A DNA stretch of 64,000 bases from Boothiomyces macroporosus (Eukaryota; Chytridiomycota; Chytridiomycetes; Rhizophydiales; Terramycetaceae). Positions 24,046 to 34,094 of the stretch are shown one piece after another (position 1 is the stretch's first letter; every line of letters begins with the position of its first letter). A program made the translations under genes and the position numbers. The DNA is taken from NCBI GenBank assembly GCA_027604185.1, contig JADGKB010000009.1, positions 124,001-188,000 on the forward strand, written 5' to 3'. Under the pieces are notes generated by a model. That model was not told the DNA's origin. It made no database searches and worked only from the letters and a program-made list of their open reading frames with translations.

Positions 24046-24309
24046 TCACTGATTTTTATTAGATAGCTTTGCAAGTCTTAAATTGTTTCTCTTTGGTAGC
24101 ACTCTCATGATATTATTCTTTTCAATGTCCGACAACTCGCTCCAATTCGTTATGCGAGAAATGGTGCCATCCTACGTTTAGCTTGAGCTCACCTCGTTAA
24201 TAACCACGGGTCCTAGATGGTCTAGCGCAACTTTATCATCGACTGCGAGCTGCGTTGCCTGCTCTGGGTTATATTCAATGGCTTGCGGAGTATCTTCAGG
24301 TTGACTCAT
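24046..24309 (-). CDS. Small conserved protein of unknown function (80 aa)
   Basis: Exons 24193-24309 and 24046-24171 (21-nt intron) encode 80 aa. The core, LGPVVINEDGTISRITNW followed by SDIEKNNIMRVLPKRNNLRL, matches a short widespread pattern (LGPvVvN.DGT.SRI.NW..mT..E...T.RvL..RN..RL) that I know from uncharacterised fungal, plant and bacterial proteins. The intron falls exactly between NE and DGT and its removal restores that motif. Function unknown. It sits between Ras and the receptor gene on the same strand. Confidence 0.75.
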
Positions 24310-24337
24310 GGAAAATTTTAGAAAATTAGAAAAAGAT

Positions 24338-25282
24338 TTATTTGAGAGAGAGGGAGGTTGTGTCCTGATATCTGGCTTGAGGGTGCTGCCAGTGCCTTAT
24401 AGGCGACCTTATTCTTGGCTCGAGGTAAAAGCACAATATTGGATTGATCGAAAAACTGCACAAAGGCACTATGTAGTTGAAGCAATCTGCCCAGAATGGA
24501 ATGGCATGGCCAGTAGAGTTTTCATAGACAATGGTGGTAAACGTAATCCAGTAACTAAAGACGTGCAGTCCAACAATAAATAGGCATCGTCTAATGACAG
24601 TAGCTTGCATGTGCTCTGCTCGCAGTCTTCCTGCTTCCGTTTCTGGCGACAGGATAGAAATCTTGTAGCAGATGTAATTGAAAAGAATGAGCACGTTAAT
24701 AGGACTAACCAGCAGAGTAAACGCTTCAATCTTTGTGAGGAACGACACCCAGAACTCTTGGCAATAGTAGCAGGATAAACAGTATAATCCTGAAGAGTGA
24801 TACACATATTGATGAGTCTCTTTGATTGGCCAAAACGGCACGGTAGCTGGGAAGAATCCAACCCCAATCCAAATAACCAAAAGCATTATGGTAACTGCTC
24901 TATCTGAAGGCGGCCCTTTTCTTTGCACTACTATTCTAAATGGATCCCACGCTATGGCGGTCATACAGACTACTGAGATTGACCACAGTGCTTGTTGCAA
25001 ATATCCTTGAATTTGGCATTGTAAATTTCCTCCCCACTGCGAGCCATAGTACAATTCTACTCCATGGACAAGCAGTTTCAATACACATACCGTGCTGTCT
25101 GATAATGATATGCTGATATTAAATATATACTGTCTTCTCATTCCAGACCTTTTGAGTCCATAAATCAGGCATAAATTAAGGTATAATCCACAAGCGCAGA
25201 GTAGCATTGATAGAATTATTGTAAAGTAATTGATTGCTGTGAACTTGTCCGGGTCGGTAGTGAATTTTGTATGCAAATCCAT
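24338..25282 (-). CDS. Seven-transmembrane receptor, class A GPCR-like
   Basis: A single exon of 314 aa with seven hydrophobic segments (about residues 18-38, 50-72, 88-110, 130-152, 178-205, 230-250, 262-285). TM2 has ISLSDS, TM3 ends AWDPFRIVV where class A receptors have DRY, and TM7 holds SINPILCFYL, a variant of NPxxY. Cysteines before TM3 (LQCQ) and in the second outer loop (GLYC) could form the usual disulphide. No lysine is seen in TM7, so an opsin is unlikely. Ligand unknown. A plus-strand ORF overlapping the 3' end is a shadow. Confidence 0.7.
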   Translation of the reverse strand: MDLHTKFTTDPDKFTAINYFTIILSMLLCACGLYLNLCLIYGLKRSGMRRQYIFNISISLSDSTVCVLKLLVHGVELYYGSQWGGNLQCQIQGYLQQALWSISVVCMTAIAWDPFRIVVQRKGPPSDRAVTIMLLVIWIGVGFFPATVPFWPIKETHQYVYHSSGLYCLSCYYCQEFWVSFLTKIEAFTLLVSPINVLILFNYICYKISILSPETEAGRLRAEHMQATVIRRCLFIVGLHVFSYWITFTTIVYENSTGHAIPFWADCFNYIVPLCSFSINPILCFYLEPRIRSPIRHWQHPQARYQDTTSLSLK

Positions 25283-25902
25283 TTTTTAGTGTAAGTTGGC
25301 GGAGCAATTATTTACGTCCTTTTGTTAGCCTTGGGTAACACAACCTTCCATTTTGGTCTCTGAGTTTCATGGGACCAAAAAAATTTCAATGGCCGACAGA
25401 GATGTGAAATAAAAGGAAGGAGAATTATATTTGGGCCATCGACAGACCTAAGGGCTTTGCACGGCGGAATAAATTCAAGAGCTGGTTTGATTGAGATGAA
25501 CTTTGTTTTTTAGTGGTGGCTCTTGGCGAACTGGATCAAAGTGGTCTTATGCGTCCCTGCACAAATGAGCGCCTCAATCGTTCGGCAAAGTCTACAAAAG
25601 AAAAATTACTATTTTTGAGTTTCCAAATAAAGGTTTAATAATTGCGGCATAGGAACCAGCTTGACAATGGACTCGCCAAGAAAGTTTTGGTGTTGATCTA
25701 CTTTATCGTGGGCTAGGGCTTTTACTGTTTCAGTGAGCGTGGTTTGGCTCTGCATTGGAGGTGTCAATCAATGACGCAGGACATAAAACGTCTTTTGTAC
25801 TTTGTGGAGCTATTGGTTGAGTATTAATGCTCATTGAGCCAAATATCGGCGCTTTGACTACCAAATGGTCTTTATTTTCGACAAACTTGGATTAGATTTC
25901 TT
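25283..25902. other. 620-bp region without a supported gene
   Basis: Short open stretches exist on both strands. On the minus strand a 48-codon ORF (about 25615-25760, starting MQSQTTLTETVKAL) and a segment starting MSINTQPIAP could be joined by an intron, and on the plus strand a micro-intron-like segment with GTTTAATAATTG occurs. None matches a family I know, so no gene is called. Confidence 0.4.
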
Positions 25903-26385
25903 TTATTTCATTAATTGGTCTATTATATCCAGCACCGCTCTATTGTCACCAGATTCCCATTTCTTTGACTGTTTCTTTTTAAATCCGTCCTGTAATCCAT
26001 CCAAGCTGCAACTAACTATATAACCATCTTTCACCAACTGATCTACTAATTCTTGCTGGTGATTGTCCATTAAATCCGTATTAACTACAACGATAATGTT
26101 CTTTTGTAGTTCCAATGACTCCAAGATTGTACCAGACCCGCCGGCACTTATTATAACGTCCGCCTCTCTCAAATCAACCTTTATAGATGGCTTATAATCG
26201 TACACTTCCGAAGCAATCGTGATTTTTGGTCTTTTTGATTTCCCATATTGTACAGTCAATTTCTCACAATTCTGGTCGCTTTAATTAATGCAATATCACT
26301 GCAGAAACTCTTGAAACTCTTTCTCGCATATCTTTTCAATCAATTTTTCAAACTTTGTAGTTCCCACAGTGACAAATACTTTCAT
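25903..26385 (-). CDS. ALG13: UDP-GlcNAc transferase catalytic subunit Alg13
   Basis: Exons 26300-26385 and 25903-26278 (21-nt intron) encode 153 aa. It begins MKVFVTVGTTKFEKLIEKI, the Alg13 nucleotide-sugar fold start. Later come VDLREADVIISAGGSGTILESL (the donor-binding GGSGT motif), IVVVNTDLMDNHQQELVDQL, and a final helix. Alg13 pairs with membrane-bound Alg14 at the ER to add the second GlcNAc to dolichol-PP-GlcNAc. The length is normal for fungal Alg13, and no fused C-terminal domain is present. Confidence 0.93.
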
Positions 26386-26480
26386 TCAAGGAAAATTAAA
26401 AAAAATCCCAAACCTATAAAGCTCCTTTGTTCTTGATCAGTTTGAAACAACGAAACACGGGTAATAAAATACAAATCTAT

Positions 26481-26788
26481 CTATTTTGAATATGGATTAT
26501 CATCTACGTCTCTTACAATTACATCCGCACCGTAGTGCAGAGTTTCCCGCAGTACAGTGTTTTCAAAAGCCTGTGGTTCCAGATTGGCTTGATAGTCTTC
26601 AAATTCCATTTTATGCAATATTTCCTAAATCAGCTTCGCTTTACCTTGCGTCCATAAATAGTCTTTTTCAGGTTATTCAAATGTTCATGGGCAGTTAGTG
26701 GACAGTCAAAGTCGTGGTGATGCGCAAATAGAAAACACGCATATTGTCTTACCAGTGTAATAGCGGGTATTGTAGTGCAAGATGGCAT
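26481..26788 (-). CDS. Predicted 95-aa protein of unknown function
   Basis: Exons 26645-26788 and 26481-26624 joined by a typical 20-nt intron (GTAAAG donor, CTGAT, TTAG end). The product starts MPSCTTIPAITLVRQYACFL, is rich in His (HHHDFD) and ends DADVIVRDVDD-like acidic sequence (GADVIVRDVDDNPYS). The intron form and the clean frame across it support the call. I recognise no family. Confidence 0.45.
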
Positions 26789-27025
26789 ATTATTGTCCTA
26801 TCCTGATTAGATATTTATATTCATACTTGTTTGTTGTCGGTGGTGTTTTATTCGCGTCAGCTAAACTCAGATTGTTGGTTGTGACCAACCCGAAACTCCG
26901 AAGACAAACAGTAACCAAAATGGTCTTCGGACTAGTATTTTAGCGAGCGTGTGGACAACTATTTCAAAATAGTTGAAATAATCTAATTTCCAACACCACG
27001 AGAAAAATTTGGCGCGTTTATTCAA

Positions 27026-29086
27026 ATGATGAAGAGTGAAGGTAATCATCAGTTAATTTAAAGAATCAGCCAGCATCGAGGATCAAAGAATTCAAGTCAA
27101 GCTACTTAAAAAAGAATTGAAAGCCTGGGAATATAAATTCCAACAAGAATACGGTAGAAAACCAGACAAGCAGGATATCGCTTCGATAGCTGAGGTTGGT
27201 AAGTCTATTTTAATGTTTGCAATTCGTTATAAAGCTTATGCCAAATTGAAAGCTTTTGTTGATAAACAGGAGGAATCGGTCAAGGAAAGCAAAGAGAAAT
27301 TATACACGCCTTCAGCTTCAATCGTAAGAACTGTGGAGCAACCTATTTCCCCAATTCAAGCAAGCCCGAAACAAGAACAAAGGGGAGTAACGGCAAACAT
27401 TATTTCCAAGGAGTATTTGATTTCAACTCTTAAGCAAGAAAACACTCCAGCCCATGCAGACTCTACTGAAGAGCAAAAACAGGAGAATAAAGAAGTTCCA
27501 AAGTTCAAAGTTAGAAAAACCAACATTGGCGCTGGACCAGTGGCCACAGTAGAGAAACATTAATCATAGGCTGATGTAGGTTCAAACATGTCGCGATTCA
27601 ACAAGCGAGTTCAACAAGCAGAAGCTGTGCCTGAAAGCCAAGTGCCACAAGAATTGCCATTACCTGCTTATACCAAACATTCAGACAGTCTAACAGAGCT
27701 CAACAACCCTGAAGTAAGCGAATTCTTCCAAAGACGGCAGCAATTGGAAAATATCGCTTCTCCACAAAAGTTGGCACCGATTCAACAAGATACAAGTGTT
27801 CAAAAAGCCACCGCGACACTAGATCAACCCAGATTAAACCCAATTACCACTAGTGTCTCTGCAAAGGTTGTACGTGTTGGTGAACCAGAAATGGAGGTGC
27901 CACCAATAATAGCCACTCCTGGTGAAGTCCGAAAGGCTTCTATGAAGCAGCAACCACCTCCAGAATACGAAGAGAATGAAATTCCAGAATTGACAGAAAA
28001 AGTACCGCCTCTTCCAAGAAGAAGCACTACATCAAAAGAAAATGAAAAACCTTTGTGGAATGAGAAACCATTAGAAAAACAACCAAATGAGGGATCTGGC
28101 AGCATACCTACTTCGGATCCAGCATCAGTCGTAACGTCTGATGAGCATTTGGAGTCTCCTGCGTTAGCAACTGAACAGCAAGTATCAAGCGATGATATTT
28201 CACCAACAAATCTGGCAGTCGGCGTTGAAGATGTAATCGAGCAGCAAACCAATGAACCTCTGGTGAAAAACCAGATTCATGACTTTATCAATGTCCCAGT
28301 AAAAACATTGCCATCCCTAATAGTCCATGACTTGTTCCAGTAAATATTACTAATGTAGAAAAGTACCAAAGGAAGGTGTCCTGAGATGTAAACTGTTTCG
28401 TAAAAAGAATATTCTTGGGCAAACGAATCCAACTTACATTCTTCATAACGAACAGGACAATTCCATTCTGGTGAGTGCAAAGCGAATGCTCCTCTCAAAA
28501 TCAGTCAACTATATTATTTCAGATAGTGCCGAGGAAATTAGTAAAGATTCAATCCACTATGTTGCAAAACTAAAGTAAATGTAATTGACAACAGGGCTAA
28601 TTTCAAGAGAACCAATTTCATCTTGACTGACGTAAGAAAGAAAGAGCTAAAGGAACTGGCAATTGTAATTTACAGCAAAAATGTCCTTCCAAGAGAACTT
28701 CAAGTTGGAATCAAAGCAATGGATATTGAACACGATGTATTTCTATTTAACAAAGGCGAAATTCACCACCGATATTTCTGGTGACTTTAAAATGAACAAT
28801 GAAAAGAAGTTGTTGCTGCTGAAGAATAAGGCTCCTAGATGGAACGAAGCTACACAATCTCACTGTTTGAATTTCGGTGGTCGGGTTACTCAACCATCGA
28901 TTAAGAATATGCAATTAATTAGCAGTGTAATTGGAGGTATATATTACTCATTTAGAAAACTATAACGTGTTGCAATTTGGCCGTTGTGGCCCAGACTACT
29001 TTTCGCTTGATGTGCGTTGGCCAATGTCCCCAATCGAAGCATTCGGTATCGCACTTACCACTTTTGATGCGTACGACAGCGCTTAA
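27026..29086 (+). CDS. Sld2/RecQ4-N-like segment joined to a Tubby C-terminal domain
   Basis: Exons 27026-27041, 27064-27548, 27570-28339, 28359-28574, 28595-28736, 28756-28936, 28956-29086; introns 22, 21, 19, 20, 19 and 19 nt; 646 aa as one gene. The N-terminus ([20 protein letters not shown], then [10 protein letters not shown]) matches the Sld2/RECQL4 pattern used in replication initiation. A 300-residue disordered part follows. The C-terminus is a Tubby domain: [79 protein letters not shown] and [11 protein letters not shown]. If the second intron is not used, an Sld2-like gene ends at 27563 and a Tubby gene starts at 27588 (473 aa). Confidence 0.8.
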
Positions 29087-29164
29087 TATAAATTCTATAA
29101 TATTTGTTCGATATCCACGATTTATTTCCATGTATAAAAACAATGCACGGACAAAAACCGCAAG

Positions 29165-30258
29165 ATGCAAGTAGAAGCAAAAGTACAAAACAAGATACAA
29201 AATGCCTTCAGTGCTAACGTCCCGTCCAGCTCTAAAACACCGCGTACAGTGCATTCTTTGGATGACAAAATTGCCAAACTGGACACTGTAAAGAAAGAAA
29301 GCCTAACTAACGAAGCTGTCCTGCAAAAATTGTTCTCACCAACTGAGCCAAACTTGCCTTCTCAAGAAAGCGATTTAGAGTTGGAGGATAACTACATCAA
29401 TGAATCACAGTATAGTCTATTTGACTACTCGCAAGATTTTAAAAGTAAGATGGAGTACAAAGGGTTTAAAACAATACTAGTTGATACAGTAAAGTCCTTG
29501 GAGCGTTCGTTAGGTAGCCATTTCTAATTTAGCTCACCAGCTTTACGGCGATTCTGAGTTGTTTGAAAAGATTGATAGGATGATTTACAGCTTGGAAGGA
29601 GACTACTTGCAAAAAGTTGCAAATGCATATAACCAGCCTATTCATATCCACAAGACAATCGCAAATGAAGGTGTCCAAGTAATTACTCCTCATTCAATGG
29701 ACTTTGGCCAGGCTCTAAACCTGCTTGAATATGGCCCGGATTTATATTGCTCGTTGGTTTCAGAAAAGAAAGTCAAGGTAAATTCTTTCTAATAAGATTT
29801 CTGATCAGAAGGACTATATTGATTCGTTTGATGATTTGGACCATGAGATTGCTGAAGAGTTTATGAACAACTTTGAATGGACTGAGTTAGACCAGCGAAA
29901 GCTGGAACTGACAAAGTTAGGTCCAGGCAGTTTAATGGATAACATCAATCTGATTGAAATGCAGAATACATCATACCAAGAATTAGATTTGCAAGATTTT
30001 AATGAATGCAGTAGCTCATTGGGAAGTAGAGTGAAATCGACCAAATTTTCGCCTCCAATTAGTAGAAAGTACAGCGACGCTAGTAGTTTGAACGAACAAG
30101 AATTCCAAGATCTTCAACGGGCACTTGAAGAGTCAATGCATGACGTTCCATCTCAAGACCCTTACGATGAAGAACTACAGATCGTGTTGGAATTATCGAG
30201 AAGAGAAAGCTTGCCAAAAGAACCATATGTAGGAAAGGGAAAGGCGCCATTGAAGTAG
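29165..30258 (+). CDS. OTU-fold protein with C-terminal UIMs, catalytic residues apparently lost
   Basis: Exons 29165-29513, 29533-29777, 29797-30258; two 19-nt introns; 351 aa. The middle (about residues 105-190) aligns with OTUD5-type OTU deubiquitinases: SLERSLAHQLYGDSELFEKI, then YLQKVANAYNQPIHIHK, ITPHS and LYCSLVS. The catalytic Cys of DGxC aligns with Ser (near residue 111) and the catalytic His of H-Y aligns with Leu, so activity is probably lost. Near the C-terminus two ubiquitin-interacting motifs occur: DLQRALEESMHD and ELQIVLELSRRE. It may bind ubiquitin without cleaving it. An alternative acceptor at 29808 would drop four residues in frame. Confidence 0.7.
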
Positions 30259-30511
30259 AATGTAAGATCAACTCAAAGTTTCATTGCAACAATACAATAA
30301 AATTCTGTTATTAATCAGTTGTTTTTTGCCTGTGTTTACCGCAGATTTCAGGAGTCAAAAAGCGGAGATAAAGAGGCAGTTCCAAATGATCGTTTTGACG
30401 GAAATGAACGCTAACGAAACTAAACGCAACAGTTGTATTAGCTCGCATTTCTTGCACCAAAAAAGTTGGAAAAAGAAAAAAAATTGGAGGCTATTTATAT
30501 TAGTCATGTGA

Positions 30512-31344
30512 CTAGTGCAATGCAACTTGCAACCTCTTCATTTCATCGAAAATCAAGTTATCCAACTCTTGCCCATCTACATCACCATACTCATCAACCT
30601 TTGGCCCGTACTCTGGCGTGAGTGTACTAAATGTTCTTTCCAAAACCTGTTTCCATACACTTTCAAAATAATTTCTATATTCATCAGTGATACGTTTTGG
30701 ATTAAATTGCGATCGCTGCCTGGTGCCTTTGTTAGTATAATAAACCTAAACGCGCATGAATATGTCTGGTTTGTCTCAAGATTGGTTTCAATGTTTCAAT
30801 TGGAATCAATCTTTCAGTTACGACAACCCAATGAGATAGGTCCAAGGTAAAGGTCAAATCGGGAATTGATTTCAATAGGCGCAACGCTACCCATGGTGAA
30901 TACAGTATTCTTCCTACATTAGGAAACTAAACCTCTATGCGTTTCATGTGAATATGTAAATTCAGACTCTGCTTGGATTTCCAATACTGCATTGAAATAA
31001 GTTTCCGCTTCTTCCTGACTGAATTCATCAGATCCAGAGTGGCAATTGACGTGGATTGGCTTAACTGGCACGCTCTTTAGAATTTCAACCTGACTCTTGA
31101 AATTCTTTACATGTTGATCTACGCTAATTGATTCACATGGCCCTTCATAATCAGTCCAGGAAGTGTACAACCCACATATCCATTTAAGGTCATTTTCAGC
31201 CAGTAAATTAAAGAATCGTGGTGATGGATACTGAGTGTCTTTGATGGACGCTTCTACTCCAACGAATCCTTGCTGCTTTAACAAAGGAAAGACCGTCTCC
31301 CAATCAGGTCCCATTCCCCACAATGATCGAAATGCCTCTACCAT
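30512..31344 (-). CDS. TIM-barrel sugar phosphate isomerase/epimerase-like protein
   Basis: Exons 30933-31344, 30746-30913, 30512-30726; two 19-nt introns; 264 aa. Features of the xylose isomerase-like TIM barrel (AP endonuclease 2/IolE superfamily): GFVGVEASI on strand 2, PIHVNCHSGSDEFS, FTYSHETHRGR, FTLDLSHWVVV, HIHARLGT and TLTPEYGP near the end. The His, Glu and Asp residues in these motifs are the expected metal ligands. Close relatives in fungi are uncharacterised, so the substrate is unknown. The usual N-terminal methionine region may be slightly longer upstream. Confidence 0.82.
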
Positions 31345-31597
31345 CTGGATAGTGATTGCAAGAAAAAATTACAAATCGTGTAAAGAGCCAAACTCTGTAT
31401 TTTACACAGACATTAAGACGATAAATGATTGGTTGGATAGCCTTTTATTTCAACCAATAGAAACGATTGAATAAAAGGGATTCTTGAACAGCCCTGCGGA
31501 TACACTTAGTCTAATTCTCTATTATTTCATATTTATCCACATTGAACAAAGTATTTCAACTTTTTTTTAAAATATTTTGCAGATCTAAAAACAAGAA

Positions 31598-33042
31598 ATG
31601 CAAACCATACTGGAAGCTACCAGACAAAATTTCGAAGAGCTGGATAGATTGGAAGCATCCTCAGTCTACCAGATGACTCAGAAGACCCAAACCTATCGGG
31701 ACAAAATCTTGCAGCAAAAGCGAGTGTCTGATTTCGTTAGTGAAATCCAGTCCAAATCCAAGGAAATTATTCAGATTTACCAAACAGAATTCAAGCAGGA
31801 GGTGGATAAGATGACAGATTTTAATTCCTTTTACGATCAGCTAAAGGAAATCAAAGATTTTTACAAGAATAAGCCAAACGAATTGGTTCCAGCGTTTGAT
31901 CCTTCTGTGTTACTGACTGATTACGAAGTGCAAGAGTTGGACGGACTGTTTTCTGGAGAAGAAGGTTATGGAAGGCAATTGGATTTGCATGATTTGTTTT
32001 TGGAGTATTTAAACCTTCCTTCTATTGCCAGAATCACTTACCTATCGTATCTAGATAGGTTTGACAGATTCAAAGATTACAGTGAAGATTTAAAGCAAAA
32101 AAAGGAATATTATCAGTACATTTTGAAATTGCAAGAATATCTGTTTGGATGGATCAAGAGATCTCAACCTCTTTTCAATCTTGAAGAAATGCAAAGTGAA
32201 ATCAAGAAGCGATTTGAAAAGCTTTGGAAAGATGGCCAAGTTCCATTATGGGAAAGGCAAGTAGCCCCAATCAGAAATCCAGAGTTATATTGCGTAGCTT
32301 GTGATAAACATTTTGCAAAAGATACCGTGTTTAAAGCTCATGAATCTGGAAAGAAACATATTAAAGCTGCCAAGGAGCTAACTGGTCCTGTAGACAAGGA
32401 GCAACGAATGAAAGAAAGAGAATTGGTTGAATACGAGAAAAACAAACGACTAGCAGAAATTGAATACACAATCACCCTAATAATGAAGCATCTGAAAGAA
32501 GTAAGGGAAGACACAAAATCGCACATTGAAAGAAAGCAAGCATTAACAGAAAAAGAAAGATTGGACGATGCTGAAGAATTACCAGTTGAAATTCAAGAAG
32601 AGGATGAACCAGTTGAAGATGAAAAATTATATAATCCTTTGAAGCTGCCAATCGGTTGGGATGGCAAGCCAATTCCATTTTGGTTGTACAAACTACATGG
32701 TCTAGGTGTAGAGTATCCATGTGAAATCTGTGGTGGATATGTTTATATGGGGAGAAAGGCTTTTGACAAACACTTTCAAGAATGGAGGCATGCACACGGA
32801 ATGAGAGTGCTAGGCATTCCAAACGGAAGGTAATCTAATCTTTACAAGATTTTTCCAAGATATCACCAGTATTCAAGATGCGTACGCTCTGGCAGAGAAG
32901 CTTAAACAGCAGGCAAAGAATGAATCATTAAATCCTGATATTATTGAAGAGTACGAGGATGATGAAGGTAACGTGTACAACAAAAAGACGTTTGAAGGTA
33001 ACCAAAATTAATGTAGATTTGAAGCGACAAGGATTGATTTAA
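31598..33042 (+). CDS. SF3A3: Splicing factor 3A subunit 3 (SF3A3/SAP61/Prp9)
   Basis: Exons 31598-32829, 32849-32997, 33017-33042; two 19-nt introns; 468 aa. The N-terminal helical region has the SF3A3 start (LEATRQNFEELDRLE) and the YGRQLDLHDLFLEYLNL block. A C2H2 zinc finger (YCVACDKHFAKDTVFKAHESGKKH) is split here as YCVACDKHF and GKKHIKAAKEL. The C-terminal finger reads PCEICGGYVYMGRKAFDKHF then HGMRVLGIPN, and the end LKRQGLI is conserved. SF3a binds U2 snRNP and the branch-site region, notable in a genome whose branch site nearly abuts the 3' splice site. Confidence 0.96.
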
Positions 33043-33079
33043 TAAAGTGCAATTCCATCAATTCACTGGTATTATAACA

Positions 33080-33403
33080 TTATTTATTCTGACTATTTTC
33101 CACTTGGTGTCTTGACATTTTTTGTAGTTCATTCATCGCAACTCTTCCCTGGAACCGGCAAAACTCCCAAGTGATCAGCGACACAGCAGCGAACCCAATA
33201 ACTCCATAATTTATTGCCGACCTTTTGTTTTTCGTGACAAAATACCTTGTAACAAACAGCGACAATCCTGCTGAAGTTCCGGATATAATCGACTGCCCAA
33301 AACACGGCATCTGAACTATGTTCGATGGTAGGAACTTGCTAAATTCAAATCCTTTAAGCGCTTGAAAAATTCCAACTTTTTCTGGTTTGTCAGGATCCTG
33401 CAT
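33080..33403 (-). CDS. COX20: Cytochrome c oxidase assembly protein COX20
   Basis: A single exon of 107 aa with two hydrophobic segments (SIISGTSAGLSLFVTRYFV and YGVIGFAAVSLITWEFC), a preceding CFGQSIISG pattern and the C-terminal EFCRFQGRVAMNELQ, matching COX20/FAM36A. The protein is a chaperone for Cox2 in the inner mitochondrial membrane. Its start codon lies 21 bp from the start codon of the divergent uL10m gene. Confidence 0.88.
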   Translation of the reverse strand: MQDPDKPEKVGIFQALKGFEFSKFLPSNIVQMPCFGQSIISGTSAGLSLFVTRYFVTKNKRSAINYGVIGFAAVSLITWEFCRFQGRVAMNELQKMSRHQVENSQNK

Positions 33404-33424
33404 TTTTTTTTGTAATCAGAAAAA

Positions 33425-34066
33425 ATGTTTAGGAGGATGAATTCATTCAAGAGGATATTTCCCGTCAGTCTGTATTCAACCAGGATATTCAATCCGCTTA
33501 CTACAGAGCAAGCAGTATACGCATTGGAAAATGTAAAGAAATCTCGCAGAGGGAATCCAGTTGACCACCGCCGTACCTTTTGGTATGCAATCTATTCACA
33601 AATATTACAAGCCAGATATATCTTTGTTTTTCAAAATGTTAATATCCCAGCGGATACGTTCAAGAAACTAAAGCTGGATATTTCAGGAAAGATGGAAACT
33701 CTTTCAGTCAGAAACGGAGTGTTTAAAGCTTGCTGTAACGATAATAAGCAAGAGAAATTGGGGTCTTTGTTCCAGGGCCCAACCATTATTCTGTTTAGTA
33801 ACCAAGAAATTGTGCCTGATGTTGTAAAACTTGGAAACAAGTACAAGCAGCATTTGATTCTGGTTGGAGGCAAGTTGGATGATTTGATTGTCACCAGCGA
33901 TACATTTGAAAATGTTAAAAACCTGCCAAGCAAAGCGCAGTTGTTGGGCGAACTGCTTGGCGTGCTGTCTTACCCTGCATCCAACATTGTCAGAGTATTG
34001 CAACAGTCACCAATGGTGTTGGCTGCCTCTCTAGACCAATATTCAAAGCAAGATCAAGAAAAATAA
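33425..34066 (+). CDS. MRPL10: Mitochondrial large-subunit ribosomal protein uL10m
   Basis: A single exon of 213 aa. The N-terminus is basic and could be a mitochondrial presequence (FRRMNSFKRIFPVSLYSTR). The body follows the uL10 fold: FVFQNVNIPADTFKKLK, KMETLSVRNGVFK, SLFQGPTIILFS, LILVGGKLDD and LPSKAQLLGELLGVLSYP, then VRVLQQSP. uL10m forms the base of the L7/L12 stalk of the mitoribosome. Divergent from COX20 with almost no spacer. Confidence 0.88.
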   Translation: MFRRMNSFKRIFPVSLYSTRIFNPLTTEQAVYALENVKKSRRGNPVDHRRTFWYAIYSQILQARYIFVFQNVNIPADTFKKLKLDISGKMETLSVRNGVFKACCNDNKQEKLGSLFQGPTIILFSNQEIVPDVVKLGNKYKQHLILVGGKLDDLIVTSDTFENVKNLPSKAQLLGELLGVLSYPASNIVRVLQQSPMVLAASLDQYSKQDQEK

Positions 34067-34094
34067 ACATATTTCAATGATTACACAAACTAAT

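Noticed and set aside
24308..24583. Plus-strand ORF of 91 codons opposite the receptor gene
   Set aside because: No family similarity; it mirrors the coding bias of the receptor on the other strand.
25520..25690. Plus-strand micro-gene starting MRPCTNERL with a 20-nt intron-like segment
   Set aside because: The joined product is about 31 residues, with a stop right after the junction and no similarity; a chance match to the loose intron pattern is likely.
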